A stretch of DNA of 64,000 nt, taken from contig CALSRS010000002.1 of the NCBI GenBank assembly GCA_943788815.1, positions 369,062 to 433,061 of the forward strand, in the 5' to 3' direction. A program made the position numbers and the translations under genes. The notes beneath the pieces were generated by a model. That model had not been told where the DNA came from. It was given only the letters and a program-made list of their open reading frames with translations, and searched no databases. The stretch comes from an uncultured Gammaproteobacteria bacterium. Its GTDB lineage: Bacteria > Pseudomonadota > Gammaproteobacteria > Eutrophobiales > Eutrophobiaceae. This document shows positions 25,683 to 34,830 of the stretch, piece after piece. How positions within the stretch are numbered: position 1 is the first letter of the stretch; each line of letters opens with the position of its first letter.

Positions 25683-26600
25683 TCAATATTTTTTCGGCAC
25701 AAATGTCTGTTGATTCATCGGTCTACGTTTATATCCTCTACCTTTCTTGAGTGGAGGGATTTTCGGCACACCAGGCTTCAAATCCTTATAGGGGATCATG
25801 TTCAAAATATGTGAAATACAATTCAATCGTGCCCGTTTCTTGTCGTCTGAAGGAACAACAAACCAGGGGGCCTGTGGAATATCGGTATGAAAGAACATGT
25901 CATCCTTGCACTTGGAATATTGCATCCATCTTGATCTGGACTCCATGTCCATGGGGCTCAGTTTCCAGAATTTATGCCGCTCCAAAGCACGCGCCTGGAA
26001 ACGTCGCTCCTGCTCCACATTACTAACAGAGAACCAGTATTTAATCAAAATTGTTCCAGAGCGTACTAACGCACATTCAAATTCAGGACAGAAGCGTAAA
26101 AATTCCTGATATTCTTCCTCTGTACAGAAATCCATTACCTTTTCTACGCCAGCCCTGTTATACCAACTGCGATCAAGTAAAATTATCTCACCCGCAGCAG
26201 GCAATTGGGTTATATAGCGCTGAAAATACCACTGTGTTTTTTCTCTATTGGTGGGCGCAGGTAACGCAACTATTCTACAGATTCTAGGACTCATAAATTC
26301 AACCATACGTTTTATCACACCACCCTTTCCTGCGGCATCTCTACCCTCAAATATGATTACAACTTTTAGCCCTTTCTCCTGTACCCATTCTTGTAACTTG
26401 ACCAACTCGACCTGAAGCCGAAATAATTCCTTTTCATAATATTTTTCCGGAAGTTTCTTCTCTTTCTCTCCTCTCAATCTTGGATCACTCTCATGATAGG
26501 CATCCACAATTGGTTTATACTTATATCTCTCCTTACTTTTTGTTTTCTTGTTAACTTTTTTCTTAGCAATTGGATTCTTAGTTGTTTTTTTCTTATCCAT
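25683..26600 (-). CDS. ppk2: Polyphosphate kinase 2
   Basis: PPK2 transfers phosphate between polyphosphate and nucleoside diphosphates. The core is complete: Walker A GRDAAGKGG, the lid region LPAPTNREKTQWYFQRYI, Walker B EIILLDRSWYNRAGVEKVM and KYWFSVSNVEQERRFQ, followed by WKLSPMDMESRSRW. A Lys-rich N-terminal stretch (about 30 residues) is typical of some members. ATG 26600 (MDKKKTTKN) is chosen because GAGGG lies 6 bases upstream; a GTG at 26615 overlaps that site. About 305 residues, cytoplasmic, apparently monocistronic. Confidence 0.93.
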   Translation of the reverse strand: MDKKKTTKNPIAKKKVNKKTKSKERYKYKPIVDAYHESDPRLRGEKEKKLPEKYYEKELFRLQVELVKLQEWVQEKGLKVVIIFEGRDAAGKGGVIKRMVEFMSPRICRIVALPAPTNREKTQWYFQRYITQLPAAGEIILLDRSWYNRAGVEKVMDFCTEEEYQEFLRFCPEFECALVRSGTILIKYWFSVSNVEQERRFQARALERHKFWKLSPMDMESRSRWMQYSKCKDDMFFHTDIPQAPWFVVPSDDKKRARLNCISHILNMIPYKDLKPGVPKIPPLKKGRGYKRRPMNQQTFVPKKY

Positions 26601-26725
26601 GACATCCCTCTTCACTTACTATTAAAATCAATTGTTTTACCTCAGGCTTATTAATAATTCTAATATGCTTATGCCATCTGAATTAGTTAAAATTTCTTTA
26701 TACATATACTAATTTTAGTACAAAT

Positions 26726-27163
26726 TCATTCACTTTGTTTCACAATCACCACGCCATGCTCCTGCTCCGGATGCAAGGTGCATTTAAATGGGTACTCACC
26801 TGGGTCTAAAAATTCTGCGCCCCATTTCTCACCTTGTTGTATTACTGTAGAAACAAACTCCATCACCATTAAATTTTTAGGTGCCGGAAAAAATAACAGT
26901 CGATGGTTGGCGTTGTCCTGGTTATCGATAACAACAACAGTGCCTGATTGAACAATCAACTCTGTTTTTTGAAGTTGTCCATTTTTGATAGCAATGGTTT
27001 CCACTGGACGAAATAATTTGGTGGTTTTGATAGCAATTTCGCTTAAGAGCCCGCGTTCGTCTATGGGATGGGGAATGGTTTCGTCGACGGCATGGGAATT
27101 ATGCGAAATATTCAGTAGAAAGAATATGCTGATAATGCTTAGTCGGTATTTTAATTTTATCAT
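26726..27163 (-). CDS. Exported cupredoxin-like protein
   Basis: This 145-residue protein has a signal peptide (ending ISHNSHA) and a cupredoxin barrel with copper ligands in the expected places: His in DNANHRLLFF, then Cys and His in YPFKCTLHPEQEHGVVIV. The usual axial methionine after the second histidine is not evident; Gln or Glu may take its place. Such proteins carry electrons or copper in the periplasm. No redox partner gene is adjacent. No strong ribosome site was seen before ATG 27163. Confidence 0.75.
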   Translation of the reverse strand: MIKLKYRLSIISIFFLLNISHNSHAVDETIPHPIDERGLLSEIAIKTTKLFRPVETIAIKNGQLQKTELIVQSGTVVVIDNQDNANHRLLFFPAPKNLMVMEFVSTVIQQGEKWGAEFLDPGEYPFKCTLHPEQEHGVVIVKQSE

Positions 27164-27221
27164 TAGCGTTTTCTTATTACTTATTTACTGTACGTTAGCT
27201 TTTGCGAGGTTATAAACTACG

Positions 27222-27260
27222 TCTGGATTCCGGATATTTGCTTCGCAAATTCCGGAATGA
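27222..27260. repeat. Palindromic intergenic repeat (REP-like)
   Basis: ATTCCGGA-tat-TTTGC-ttc-GCAAA-t-TCCGGAAT forms a near-perfect stem starting after GTCTGG. The form TGGATTCCGG...CCGGAATGA is typical of the dispersed palindromic elements found between genes of many proteobacteria. Only this copy is visible in the window. It could also act as a terminator for the gene on either side. Confidence 0.5.
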
Positions 27261-27361
27261 AGATAGAAAACGATTTTAAAATTATTGCGTATCCTAAAAT
27301 ATTCTTGAGCCATTCATTACTACTCTCTTCTTACTTCTAACGCATAATTTCTCTTTAAATA

Positions 27362-29374
27362 TTAATTATTCTCCGCTGCTGCCTCAGCCTCCCAGATGGC
27401 AATATGCTCCATGGCAAACGTAGGCTGAACCCCAACAGGCAATGTTCCTAGTTCGTTTGCATAATTGGTGTCCAGGTAAACGGTATTACCGCCCACTACC
27501 GTCATTAATGGACGCACGGTCTTGATCATTGTGCTGGGTATTGAGAAGTAATCTTTATTAAGGATGAGGTAATCAGCATACTTACCGGGTTCCAAAGACC
27601 CAAGATCGTTTGTCCGCCCTACATATTCCGTTGCCCAAATAGTGGAGGCCTTGAGGGCTTCTACCCGGTCAATACGCTGTCGCGGCGCCCAGACATTTCC
27701 ATTGAGGTCTTCTCGGTTGACCATCAAATCTATATGCCAGAACAGACCTCGCACAATCGCCTGATCTATCTCCAGTACCGCTGTCACACCTGCATCGATT
27801 AAGCCTCGCATAGGCACACTCCAATCCAGGTATTCTTCGCCATAGTCCTCTAGGATCCGTGCTGAGATATTATGGATATACTTAGGGGCACAACTGGCAA
27901 TCATATTGTAGTATTTGAGTTCCTCAATCTGGTCCGGCCTTGGATTCATGGCGCAATGATCTATAGCATGACGCTTGCCACGGATCTCTTCCAATGTCAT
28001 CTCCCCTTTCAAAGAGGCCCTTTCCAGCGCTTCAAACACCATATCCAAAGCACCATCGCCAGCAACGTGTGTATTACTGAAACGGTTACCGCGGGACACA
28101 TAAAAATCAATGTTCTCCATCATGTCTCCGACATTTTCCATAGAGTATTCTCTATCCTTGATGACCTGTTCCACTTCAGGTTCTTGCAGTGACGTCAGCA
28201 TATGAGGATATGAAGAATCTGCTGCCTTGGAACCCGTCCCCACATACCACATCATGTCGGTACCGAAACGCAGGTCAACAGGGTTAAACCTCGCGCCCAT
28301 TTCTGCAAGGACTGATGGTAAAACTTGTGTTGCAGTACCGGCACTGGGACCATAGGCAAACCTGTTACCTAGTTCACCATTTGCTTCAAGGAGTCGGTAT
28401 GCGGCTACCTGCGAGAGGGAGCGGATGTTACTGGACCAGGTCGTAATACCCATTGCTGCGGTTAAGTAATTTTCCTGCTTGTACCATTTAACCTGATTCA
28501 TAAAAGGTTCAAATACTTCTCCAACCATGATTCGATTAAAAGAATTGGATGTCACTCCCGTTTGTTCTGTCTCGATGACACCGGGATCCATGATGGGGCC
28601 ATAATTAAGATTTTTAATATGTTCTATTACTTTTGTATTTCCAATACCATCCATGCGAAATCGAACATGTACATAATGGTCTGGCGCAATTTCATCCAGC
28701 TTGGCGCGGGAAAAGGGCTTTGCATTGAGCTCCTCTGGTGTCAGAACTTCATCATCAGCCAGGCTAAGGTCTATCGATTCACGAAGATAAATATCAGCAA
28801 GGATAAAATCCCCGTTAAAATCATATCCTGCACCGCGACCACCGGGTATTTGCAAGTATATACGTGTCCCTGGTGGCTGAATTTCAGCACGACGCTTGAC
28901 CTCAGCCAGGATTGCAGCAACCATTTGATCCCAGGTCTGATAGTTCTTATCTTCCATGAGATCCCAACCGCTATTTGATGGAAGTAAGCCATCGGGCTTT
29001 GGCCTTGATGGATGATCGGCATAATCAAACAGGTGTGAGTGGGTATCAATTATTCCGGGAATAACAGTGCGGCCCTTTAAATCAATCCGGTAAGTCTGTG
29101 GCCCCACCATTTGGTCAATTTCATTATTTGAACCTAGCGCTAACACTCGACCATCGCGTATTGCCATGGCTTCCACGAGAGTACCTGGGCTGGCATTAAG
29201 ACCATGATCATCAATAGTGACAATATTGCCATTGACCAAAACAGTATCAGGCCAGGCGATGACTTGTGGTGGAAGTGTATTTATGGACTGTCCATAAACG
29301 GGCACAAAAGAAAATTGAGATATACTAATCAGTATAAATGCTGCAGCAAGACCGTTGCGTATGAATCTGTTCAT
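27362..29374 (-). CDS. Exported YtcJ-like amidohydrolase, long form
   Basis: ATG 29374 follows GGGGG by 7 bases and gives a signal peptide (ending FVPVYGQ). About 670 residues: beta-sandwich PDTVLVNGNIVTIDDHGLNASPG, metal motif IPGIIDTHSHLFDY, an inserted region of about 80 residues (GRGAGYDFNGDF...), THVAGDGALDMVFEAL, RHAIDHCAMNPRPDQIEEL, and the C-terminal LGSLEPGKYADYLILNKDYF. It shares its first 60 mature residues most closely with the N-terminal half of the split enzyme at 13208-14008 (DHGLNASPGT against DHDLNADPGT). The substrate is unknown. It is monocistronic. Confidence 0.9.
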   Translation of the reverse strand: MNRFIRNGLAAAFILISISQFSFVPVYGQSINTLPPQVIAWPDTVLVNGNIVTIDDHGLNASPGTLVEAMAIRDGRVLALGSNNEIDQMVGPQTYRIDLKGRTVIPGIIDTHSHLFDYADHPSRPKPDGLLPSNSGWDLMEDKNYQTWDQMVAAILAEVKRRAEIQPPGTRIYLQIPGGRGAGYDFNGDFILADIYLRESIDLSLADDEVLTPEELNAKPFSRAKLDEIAPDHYVHVRFRMDGIGNTKVIEHIKNLNYGPIMDPGVIETEQTGVTSNSFNRIMVGEVFEPFMNQVKWYKQENYLTAAMGITTWSSNIRSLSQVAAYRLLEANGELGNRFAYGPSAGTATQVLPSVLAEMGARFNPVDLRFGTDMMWYVGTGSKAADSSYPHMLTSLQEPEVEQVIKDREYSMENVGDMMENIDFYVSRGNRFSNTHVAGDGALDMVFEALERASLKGEMTLEEIRGKRHAIDHCAMNPRPDQIEELKYYNMIASCAPKYIHNISARILEDYGEEYLDWSVPMRGLIDAGVTAVLEIDQAIVRGLFWHIDLMVNREDLNGNVWAPRQRIDRVEALKASTIWATEYVGRTNDLGSLEPGKYADYLILNKDYFSIPSTMIKTVRPLMTVVGGNTVYLDTNYANELGTLPVGVQPTFAMEHIAIWEAEAAAENN

Positions 29375-29652
29375 TATTTTTCCCCCATATTTCATACCTC
29401 AATCACAAATAGTATACATCCAGATACAGACTATTTTGTGCAAAAAGCAATAAATATCAAATGTAATTGAAGAGATTTATCTAACTTACTCATAAAGCTG
29501 AAGTTACTTACGTAATTATTGAACTATTCATTGAATTGGGATAAATAAAATTTAGCCTATAATTCATCGGCAGGAACCTTCTATAACCATAATAAATAGG
29601 CTGTATGCTATATTTATGACATCACCAGAGATTCCAAATTCAGGGAAACAAA

Positions 29653-31149
29653 ATGAAAATACAATTCCAACTGCTTGTCATTCTGGCTGCACTATCATTC
29701 ATGGGTTGCCAGCAGGATATGACTTCATCAAATGACGCTGATCAGATAGCAACACCCGCATCTCCAACCACATCCACCGAAATAACGACCAACATGACAC
29801 CTGAACAGAAAGTCAAAGCACTTTTAGATCAGGATGTGGAATTTTCGTATTTATCGGGGGGGGATTTTGAGGCACTTGGGTGGGACTTGCCAGATGGCGG
29901 TGAGAACGTAAAACAACTGGCTATGTCTGCCGGTGGCGGGGCCTTCAATCCCAGGGACCTGGAAAATCTTGCAGCTGATGAACTGGGGTATACCGCAAGC
30001 TGGCATGAATTTCGATTTGAAAAATATGGTCTTGAATGGGACATGACCGGCCTGTATTTACAACCCAATGATCCCATTCCAGGCTTACCAACCTTTGCTC
30101 AGATTCACGGAGGATCTGGCAACTGGTATCAGTTTTTTGTCACCCCATTAAATGAACCTGGCCTGGGGCAGTATCTGGCTCAAAAGATCCCGGTACTACT
30201 CATTACCATTCCAGGAAACTATAAACATGGTGGCTGGAACGCCCCCCCTGAAGAACGCAATCCTGAATACCTTTTGGACGAGACAATTAGTGATGCAGAG
30301 ATGCAGGTAAGAAATTCCGTGTTTACATTCTCTCTAATTGCCGACGGCGTAGAACAATTAGTCAACGCTACCACATCTGGACCTTTGATAATTTCAGGCC
30401 ATTCTACCGGTGGTGAAATTCAGTTTCTGTTAAAAGACCGATTGAGAGATAAAATGCAAGGGATGTCCTTCGGCTGGGGAACGGGCGGCCCTGCCAAGTT
30501 GCGTCGGGCCTGGGCTGATGCGTATGCAGCAACGCACAACCGTACAGGCGAAGTCAGATACCGACCAATTCCAGAAGTTCGGGCAAGAGGTGCACAAGGT
30601 ATGACTCATGGTTACATCGGTCCGTTTAATCCCTTTCTGGATGTGCAGTCCACCAATATCTATGACTGGTATTTCAGGGTCATAAGTGATCATAACCTGA
30701 TGTTGGACATAGCGAATAAATACTTTGCCAGTGAATCCACACGACGTCCCTATTTCAAGCAACACCTTCAGGACACAGAACATATTGGAGAACTCGAATC
30801 CCGTGAACGAATGATTGAAGACCTGCATCGTGTAGTTAATGCCAGTGGACTGGAAATCCCATCGGAAGATGTCGTAGTGGATTATTTTTCAACACTCAGA
30901 ACAGATATAACAGGATACGATAAGATGGTATGGACATCTTCTACACTGGATGAAGGTCACTGGGACATAGATCCGACAAAGGCCAGAGAACTTTTTATCG
31001 TTAATCAGTTTAGAAAAGAGAACCCTCAGGCAGAAATCAAAATGCTGGTGTATGATACCCTAATGACCCATATCGGTTATGCGGAGAAACCAAGGCAATT
31101 AGCAGGTGGCGCTCTGGCAACAATCAAGTGGTTATATGATATTGAGTGA
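29653..31149 (+). CDS. Lipoprotein alpha/beta hydrolase
   Basis: The 498-residue protein has a lipoprotein signal (LAALSFMGCQQD; Cys at residue 19) and a Thr/Ser-rich linker. Hydrolase features are FAQIHGGSGNWYQFF (oxyanion region), PVLLITIPGNYKHGGW, nucleophile elbow ISGHSTGGEIQ (about residue 254) and a C-terminal MLVYDTLMTHIGYAEKPRQLAGG with a candidate histidine. It keeps the G-x-S-x-G motif and is probably active on the outer membrane or in the periplasm. The specific substrate cannot be told. It is a single gene with no close partner. Confidence 0.8.
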   Translation: MKIQFQLLVILAALSFMGCQQDMTSSNDADQIATPASPTTSTEITTNMTPEQKVKALLDQDVEFSYLSGGDFEALGWDLPDGGENVKQLAMSAGGGAFNPRDLENLAADELGYTASWHEFRFEKYGLEWDMTGLYLQPNDPIPGLPTFAQIHGGSGNWYQFFVTPLNEPGLGQYLAQKIPVLLITIPGNYKHGGWNAPPEERNPEYLLDETISDAEMQVRNSVFTFSLIADGVEQLVNATTSGPLIISGHSTGGEIQFLLKDRLRDKMQGMSFGWGTGGPAKLRRAWADAYAATHNRTGEVRYRPIPEVRARGAQGMTHGYIGPFNPFLDVQSTNIYDWYFRVISDHNLMLDIANKYFASESTRRPYFKQHLQDTEHIGELESRERMIEDLHRVVNASGLEIPSEDVVVDYFSTLRTDITGYDKMVWTSSTLDEGHWDIDPTKARELFIVNQFRKENPQAEIKMLVYDTLMTHIGYAEKPRQLAGGALATIKWLYDIE

Positions 31150-31283
31150 TTAGGATTAATTTCTCTATTCAGGAAAAATCAACGTCATTTCTTGTTCATG
31201 ATATATTTATTTTCATGCGCGTGACTTTATACAAATGAGTTCTTATACTTTCAAAATATCTTAAGTATCAATTTTAGTTACCC

Positions 31284-32054
31284 ATGCAGGACATTGCCGA
31301 TAAATCCAGTCAGAACCCATCAGGTCAGAAGAAGAAAAGTCGTCCTATTGTTAAAATCGGCCTGTGGATCATCAAGCGAATTGAGAGAATTCTCATTCGA
31401 TATTCACAAATACCCGACACACCCTTTATCGATACAAGTGAATTCGCCTGGATAAAACAACTGGAAGACAACTGGGAAGCTATTAATAAAGAACTGGCTA
31501 GTGTTCTGACTCAACCAGAGCGCCTACCAAATTTCCAGGACATTTCAAAAGACCAGTCAAACATTTCCAAAGATGACAAATGGAAAACATTTTTTCTGTA
31601 TGGCTATGGATTCAAAATGCCAGAGAATTGTGAAAGATGTCCTGAGACCGCGAAGCTAGTTGAATCAATACCTAACATGATGACAGCGTTCTTCTCCATT
31701 CTTGCCCCAGGTAAGCATATTCCACCACATCGCGGTCCATACAAGGGGTTGATACGCTGTCATCTGGCTTTAAAAGTCCCGGAGCCAAAAGAAAATTGCT
31801 GGATTAAAGTGGGTGATGAAACCAGTCACTGGGAAGAAGGCAAATGCATCGTGTTCGATGATACCTATGTCCATCAGGTACAAAATAATACTGAAGGTCA
31901 ACGTGTCGTTTTATTTCTGGACATTGTCCGTCCTGTACGTTTCCCGGGTTCCTGGCTAAACAGATTTATCATTCAGCTAATACGATGGTCTCCCTATATA
32001 CAAGATGCGCGCAAAAACCAGAAGGCCTGGGAATACCGTATGGGTGACAATTAA
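31284..32054 (+). CDS. Aspartyl/asparaginyl beta-hydroxylase family protein
   Basis: This 256-residue protein is a non-heme iron/2-oxoglutarate dioxygenase of the Asp/Asn beta-hydroxylase (LpxO-like) family. The domain (about 90-230) has FFSILAPGKHIPPHRGPYKGLIRCHLAL (metal histidine and 2-oxoglutarate region), the Glu in SHWEEGKCIVFDDTYVHQVQNN with the second histidine, and RVVLFLDIVRP. LpxO relatives hydroxylate lipid A; others act on proteins or small molecules. It is cytoplasmic or peripheral, with a basic C-terminus. It is single and convergent with the AhpD-like gene. Confidence 0.9.
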   Translation: MQDIADKSSQNPSGQKKKSRPIVKIGLWIIKRIERILIRYSQIPDTPFIDTSEFAWIKQLEDNWEAINKELASVLTQPERLPNFQDISKDQSNISKDDKWKTFFLYGYGFKMPENCERCPETAKLVESIPNMMTAFFSILAPGKHIPPHRGPYKGLIRCHLALKVPEPKENCWIKVGDETSHWEEGKCIVFDDTYVHQVQNNTEGQRVVLFLDIVRPVRFPGSWLNRFIIQLIRWSPYIQDARKNQKAWEYRMGDN

Positions 32055-32069
32055 TCCGATCTGATTTCT

Positions 32070-32687
32070 TTACTCAGGAAAGCGCTTTAATTTTACGCCA
32101 TCTTCCGGTAACGGGTATTGCGCCATATTCATCTGCATGGCAAGCAAAGTGTAGTAACCATTAATCCCTGTCAAGTCAACAACGCCCTTGTAAGCAAATC
32201 TTTTCAAGGCCGCCTCGTATGTCGCATCACTCACCTGTTTATTTCTATGTAGCTCAATGGAAAAATCATACACAATGGATTCGTCTTCGCTCATGCCTGT
32301 AGGCCTGCGTCCATCGGCGATGGCGTCTGCAATATCTTTTTTAATACCTGCTTTTAATGCGATGGGATAATGCACGTACCATTCATAATCCTGGGTCCAT
32401 TCTCTGGCCGTAATTAGTATCGCCAGCTCACTCAATGTATTCCCAATCGCAGAGTTATAACGTAAATAATCCCCGAAGGCCCTGGCCTTGTTCATCACCT
32501 CAGGACTGTGCATTAGCGGCTCAAAGGGACCAAAAACCGTTCGATTACGGGCAGACTCAAATTCTTCTGCCGCGTCTTTTTGATCTTCGTTATAGTCTTG
32601 TGGATCGATAGTAGGTAATCGTGAATCGGCCATAGTCTTTGTAATAATGATCAGAAAAAAAGCCAGTATATACCCAAAATATTTCAT
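32070..32687 (-). CDS. Exported carboxymuconolactone decarboxylase (AhpD-like) family protein
   Basis: A signal peptide (ending ITKTMA) leads into a CMD-like helical domain with ELAILITAREWTQDYEWYVHYPIALKAGI, the usual E..H pattern. The CxxC of AhpD peroxidases is absent, so it is not a classic thiol peroxidase. The mature N-terminus SRLPTIDPQDYNEDQKDAAEEF resembles many uncharacterised CMD proteins of marine proteobacteria. GGGGAAG precedes the ATG at 32687. It may act on a lactone or act as an isomerase in the periplasm; the substrate is unknown. Confidence 0.85.
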   Translation of the reverse strand: MKYFGYILAFFLIIITKTMADSRLPTIDPQDYNEDQKDAAEEFESARNRTVFGPFEPLMHSPEVMNKARAFGDYLRYNSAIGNTLSELAILITAREWTQDYEWYVHYPIALKAGIKKDIADAIADGRRPTGMSEDESIVYDFSIELHRNKQVSDATYEAALKRFAYKGVVDLTGINGYYTLLAMQMNMAQYPLPEDGVKLKRFPE

Positions 32688-32930
32688 ATATCTTCCCCTG
32701 ATTTTTACATATATTAGAGAGTCTGCCTGAGGACATTGATAATAACAATATTTGAATATTTGATTGAACCTAAACAGGTTCAGGCATTAAACCTTGAACA
32801 AGATAATTGTCATGCTTGTTCCGATCTGAACAATCATTTTGCTTCTACAATATTTGATTAAGGTCAATAATTCAGACACCATGTTCCTTGTATTATTAAC
32901 ATATTGGCCCAAAACAACTGGATAACTATT

Positions 32931-33437
32931 ATGAAACCAATATTTTGCCTGTTTATGATCAGTATTTCCCTGTTTATGCCCTTGAATGCCAATTCACAGA
33001 TGCTCGATGACATAGTTAAGGAGACGACCGACCAGATCCTGGAGCAATTACAAAAGAACCGTGCACTACTGGAGGCCGATCCGGAATTGATACAACAGGT
33101 TGTCCATCAAATCATTGTGCCGCATTTTGATTTTGAACATATGTCAAAGCTGGTAATGGGAAATAACTGGCTATCTCTTGATAGCACGCAACAGCTTTGT
33201 TTTATTTCAGGATTCAGAAACCTCCTGGTAGAACGTTATGCCTATATCCTGTTAAGTTATAACAATCAGAATATTACCTATGAACCTGTAGAACAGGTCG
33301 GCAACGAAGGTTATATGATGGTCACTCAAACGGTATCGCGAGACGGGGCCACACCTCTGCCAATTCAATATGCTATGCACTGTAAGTCGTCAAAAGATTT
33401 GGGACAAAATAGCGTAAATGTTAAGAGAGACTTTTAA
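32931..33437 (+). pseudogene. mlaC: mlaC, 3' end removed by the IS element
   Basis: MlaC is the periplasmic phospholipid carrier of the Mla lipid-asymmetry pathway. From ATG 32931 there is a signal peptide (ending LNANSQ) and the family body (VVHQIIVPHFDFEHMSKLVMG, LVERYAYILLSYNNQ, VSRDGATPLPIQYAMHCKSSKD). After KD at 33399 the frame enters the IS left end and adds 13 foreign residues up to a TAA at 33435-33437. The normal C-terminal part (the W-x-V-Y-D and gVSL region, about 50 residues) is missing. No other mla gene is adjacent. The product is probably not functional. Confidence 0.8.
33400..33433 (+). repeat. IS terminal inverted repeat, left
   Basis: Begins TGGGACAAAATAG and ends with TAAGAGAGACTT, matching the complement of the right end with mismatches and one gap in the middle. 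It supplies the last codons and the stop of the truncated mlaC frame. Confidence 0.75.
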
Positions 33438-33453
33438 CTATTATAGTCTTGTT

Positions 33454-34440
33454 TCACTGATTTATATATATTCTTAAATTTTCCTTTCTCCTCTGTTGTA
33501 ATGTTTCGTATTTGATAATGGTTCTTCTATCCATAATTTCATGATAGCGGCCAAAATACATATCTGCCGGCGTAATATTATCAAGTGACTCATGGTAACG
33601 TTCATGATTGTAGTATTGTACAAATTGCCGGATAGCATGTTCGAGTTCCCACGGATAATAATAGTGCTCCAGCTTCACGACGTTCTTCATGGAGCGGTGA
33701 TATCGCTCTATCTTGCCTTGTGTCATGGGATGGTACGGTGCGCCACGGGTGTGTTGCATCTGATATTTACTCAGATAATCCTTCAATTCCGAGGAGATAT
33801 AACAAGGCCCGTTATCACTCAGTAAGCGAGGTCGGTGTTTGACCGTTATCTCGTTGACTCCCGTGGTCTCAATCGCCGCATCCAGCGTCTGCTTCACGTC
33901 ATCAGCTGCCATGCTGGTTGTTAACTTCCAGGCAATGATGTAGCGGGAGTAATCATCTAGAACAGTGGACAGGTAATACCACCCCCAACCAACAATACGA
34001 AAGTAGGTGAAGTCAGTCTGCCAAAGCTCGTTGACTCGTCGTGTTGGATTCTGAAACGAATCACCCGCTTGCATCAGGATATAAGCAGGACTGGTAATGA
34101 GATCGTACTGCTTTAACAGTCGATAAACGCTGGATTCCGAGATGAAGTAGTTGTGCTCATCGGTGATGGTCCAGGCAAGTTCCCGAGGCGATTTGTCAGG
34201 GTACTGTAACGCGAGCTCCAGACACTGCTCCTTCACCATCTCAGGTATCTTATTCCAGAACTGTCTCGGGGACCGATTATCTGGCTCCAGGCCCTCTGGA
34301 CCATCATCCAGGTATTGCCGATACCAACGATAGAAACTGCTGCGGCTCACACCTAACTCGGCCAGAGTGCGTTTCACGGGTAATTCCGACGCCTCTACCA
34401 AGCGGATCACTTCCAGCTTTTCAGCTGCTGAAAGACTCAT
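33454..34440 (-). CDS. IS3-family transposase OrfB (DDE integrase domain)
   Basis: This 328-residue protein starts with a helix-turn-helix (VKRTLAELGVSRSSFYRWY) followed by an HTH_21-type segment and an rve integrase core. The catalytic triad is present: Asp in ELWQTDFTYF, Asp in LLSDNGPCY and Glu in GKIERYHRSMK. The ATG overlaps the orfA stop (ATGA). A fusion OrfAB can also be made by -1 frameshifting at the A7G site in orfA. The frame is intact, so the element may be active. Confidence 0.95.
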   Translation of the reverse strand: MSLSAAEKLEVIRLVEASELPVKRTLAELGVSRSSFYRWYRQYLDDGPEGLEPDNRSPRQFWNKIPEMVKEQCLELALQYPDKSPRELAWTITDEHNYFISESSVYRLLKQYDLITSPAYILMQAGDSFQNPTRRVNELWQTDFTYFRIVGWGWYYLSTVLDDYSRYIIAWKLTTSMAADDVKQTLDAAIETTGVNEITVKHRPRLLSDNGPCYISSELKDYLSKYQMQHTRGAPYHPMTQGKIERYHRSMKNVVKLEHYYYPWELEHAIRQFVQYYNHERYHESLDNITPADMYFGRYHEIMDRRTIIKYETLQQRRKENLRIYINQ

Positions 34441-34796
34441 TCGTCTTCCCAGGTCGACTCCAAGCCAAGCACACTTTTTTTAAGTACCTCGTTCTTCAGC
34501 ATGATGTCAGCCACCAGGCGTTTGAGCTGGTCATTTTCTTTCTTCAGGTCGGTCACTTCAGTGGAGTTTGCTTCCCGTTTTATATCGCCCGCCAGACGCT
34601 GTTTACCCGCTTCCAGGAACTCCTTACTCCAGCGGTAATACACGTTTTGATTCAATCCTTCACGGCGACACAGCTCGGCAATGCTTTCTTCTCCACGCAT
34701 CCCTTCCAGTACAATTCGGATCTTTTCTTCAGAGGAATACTTCTTACGGGTACGACGACGTATATCTTTAACTAATTTCTCGCTATTATTGCTCAT
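34437..34796 (-). CDS. IS3-family transposase OrfA
   Basis: This 119-residue protein has the HTH of the transposase_8 type (YSSEEKIRIVLEGMRGEESIAELCRREGLNQNVYYRWSKEFL) and a coiled-coil leucine zipper (TDLKKENDQLKRLVADIMLKNEVLKK), which mediates multimerisation in IS3 elements. The slippery A7G sequence lies in its last codons. It overlaps orfB by four bases. Confidence 0.95.
   Translation of the reverse strand: MSNNSEKLVKDIRRRTRKKYSSEEKIRIVLEGMRGEESIAELCRREGLNQNVYYRWSKEFLEAGKQRLAGDIKREANSTEVTDLKKENDQLKRLVADIMLKNEVLKKSVLGLESTWEDE
34474..34481 (-). promoter_or_regulatory. A7G slippery site for -1 frameshifting (OrfAB)
   Basis: On the minus strand CTT-AAAAAAA-G occurs in the orfA frame near its end. 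Shifting back by one base here gives K-K-C-A-W-L-G-V-D-L-G-R-R-M-S-L, which runs without a stop into the OrfB frame. This is the standard IS3 mechanism for making the OrfAB transposase. Confidence 0.8.
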
Positions 34797-34830
34797 AATG
34801 AGACTCCTATTTATAAGTTTAACTTATCAG

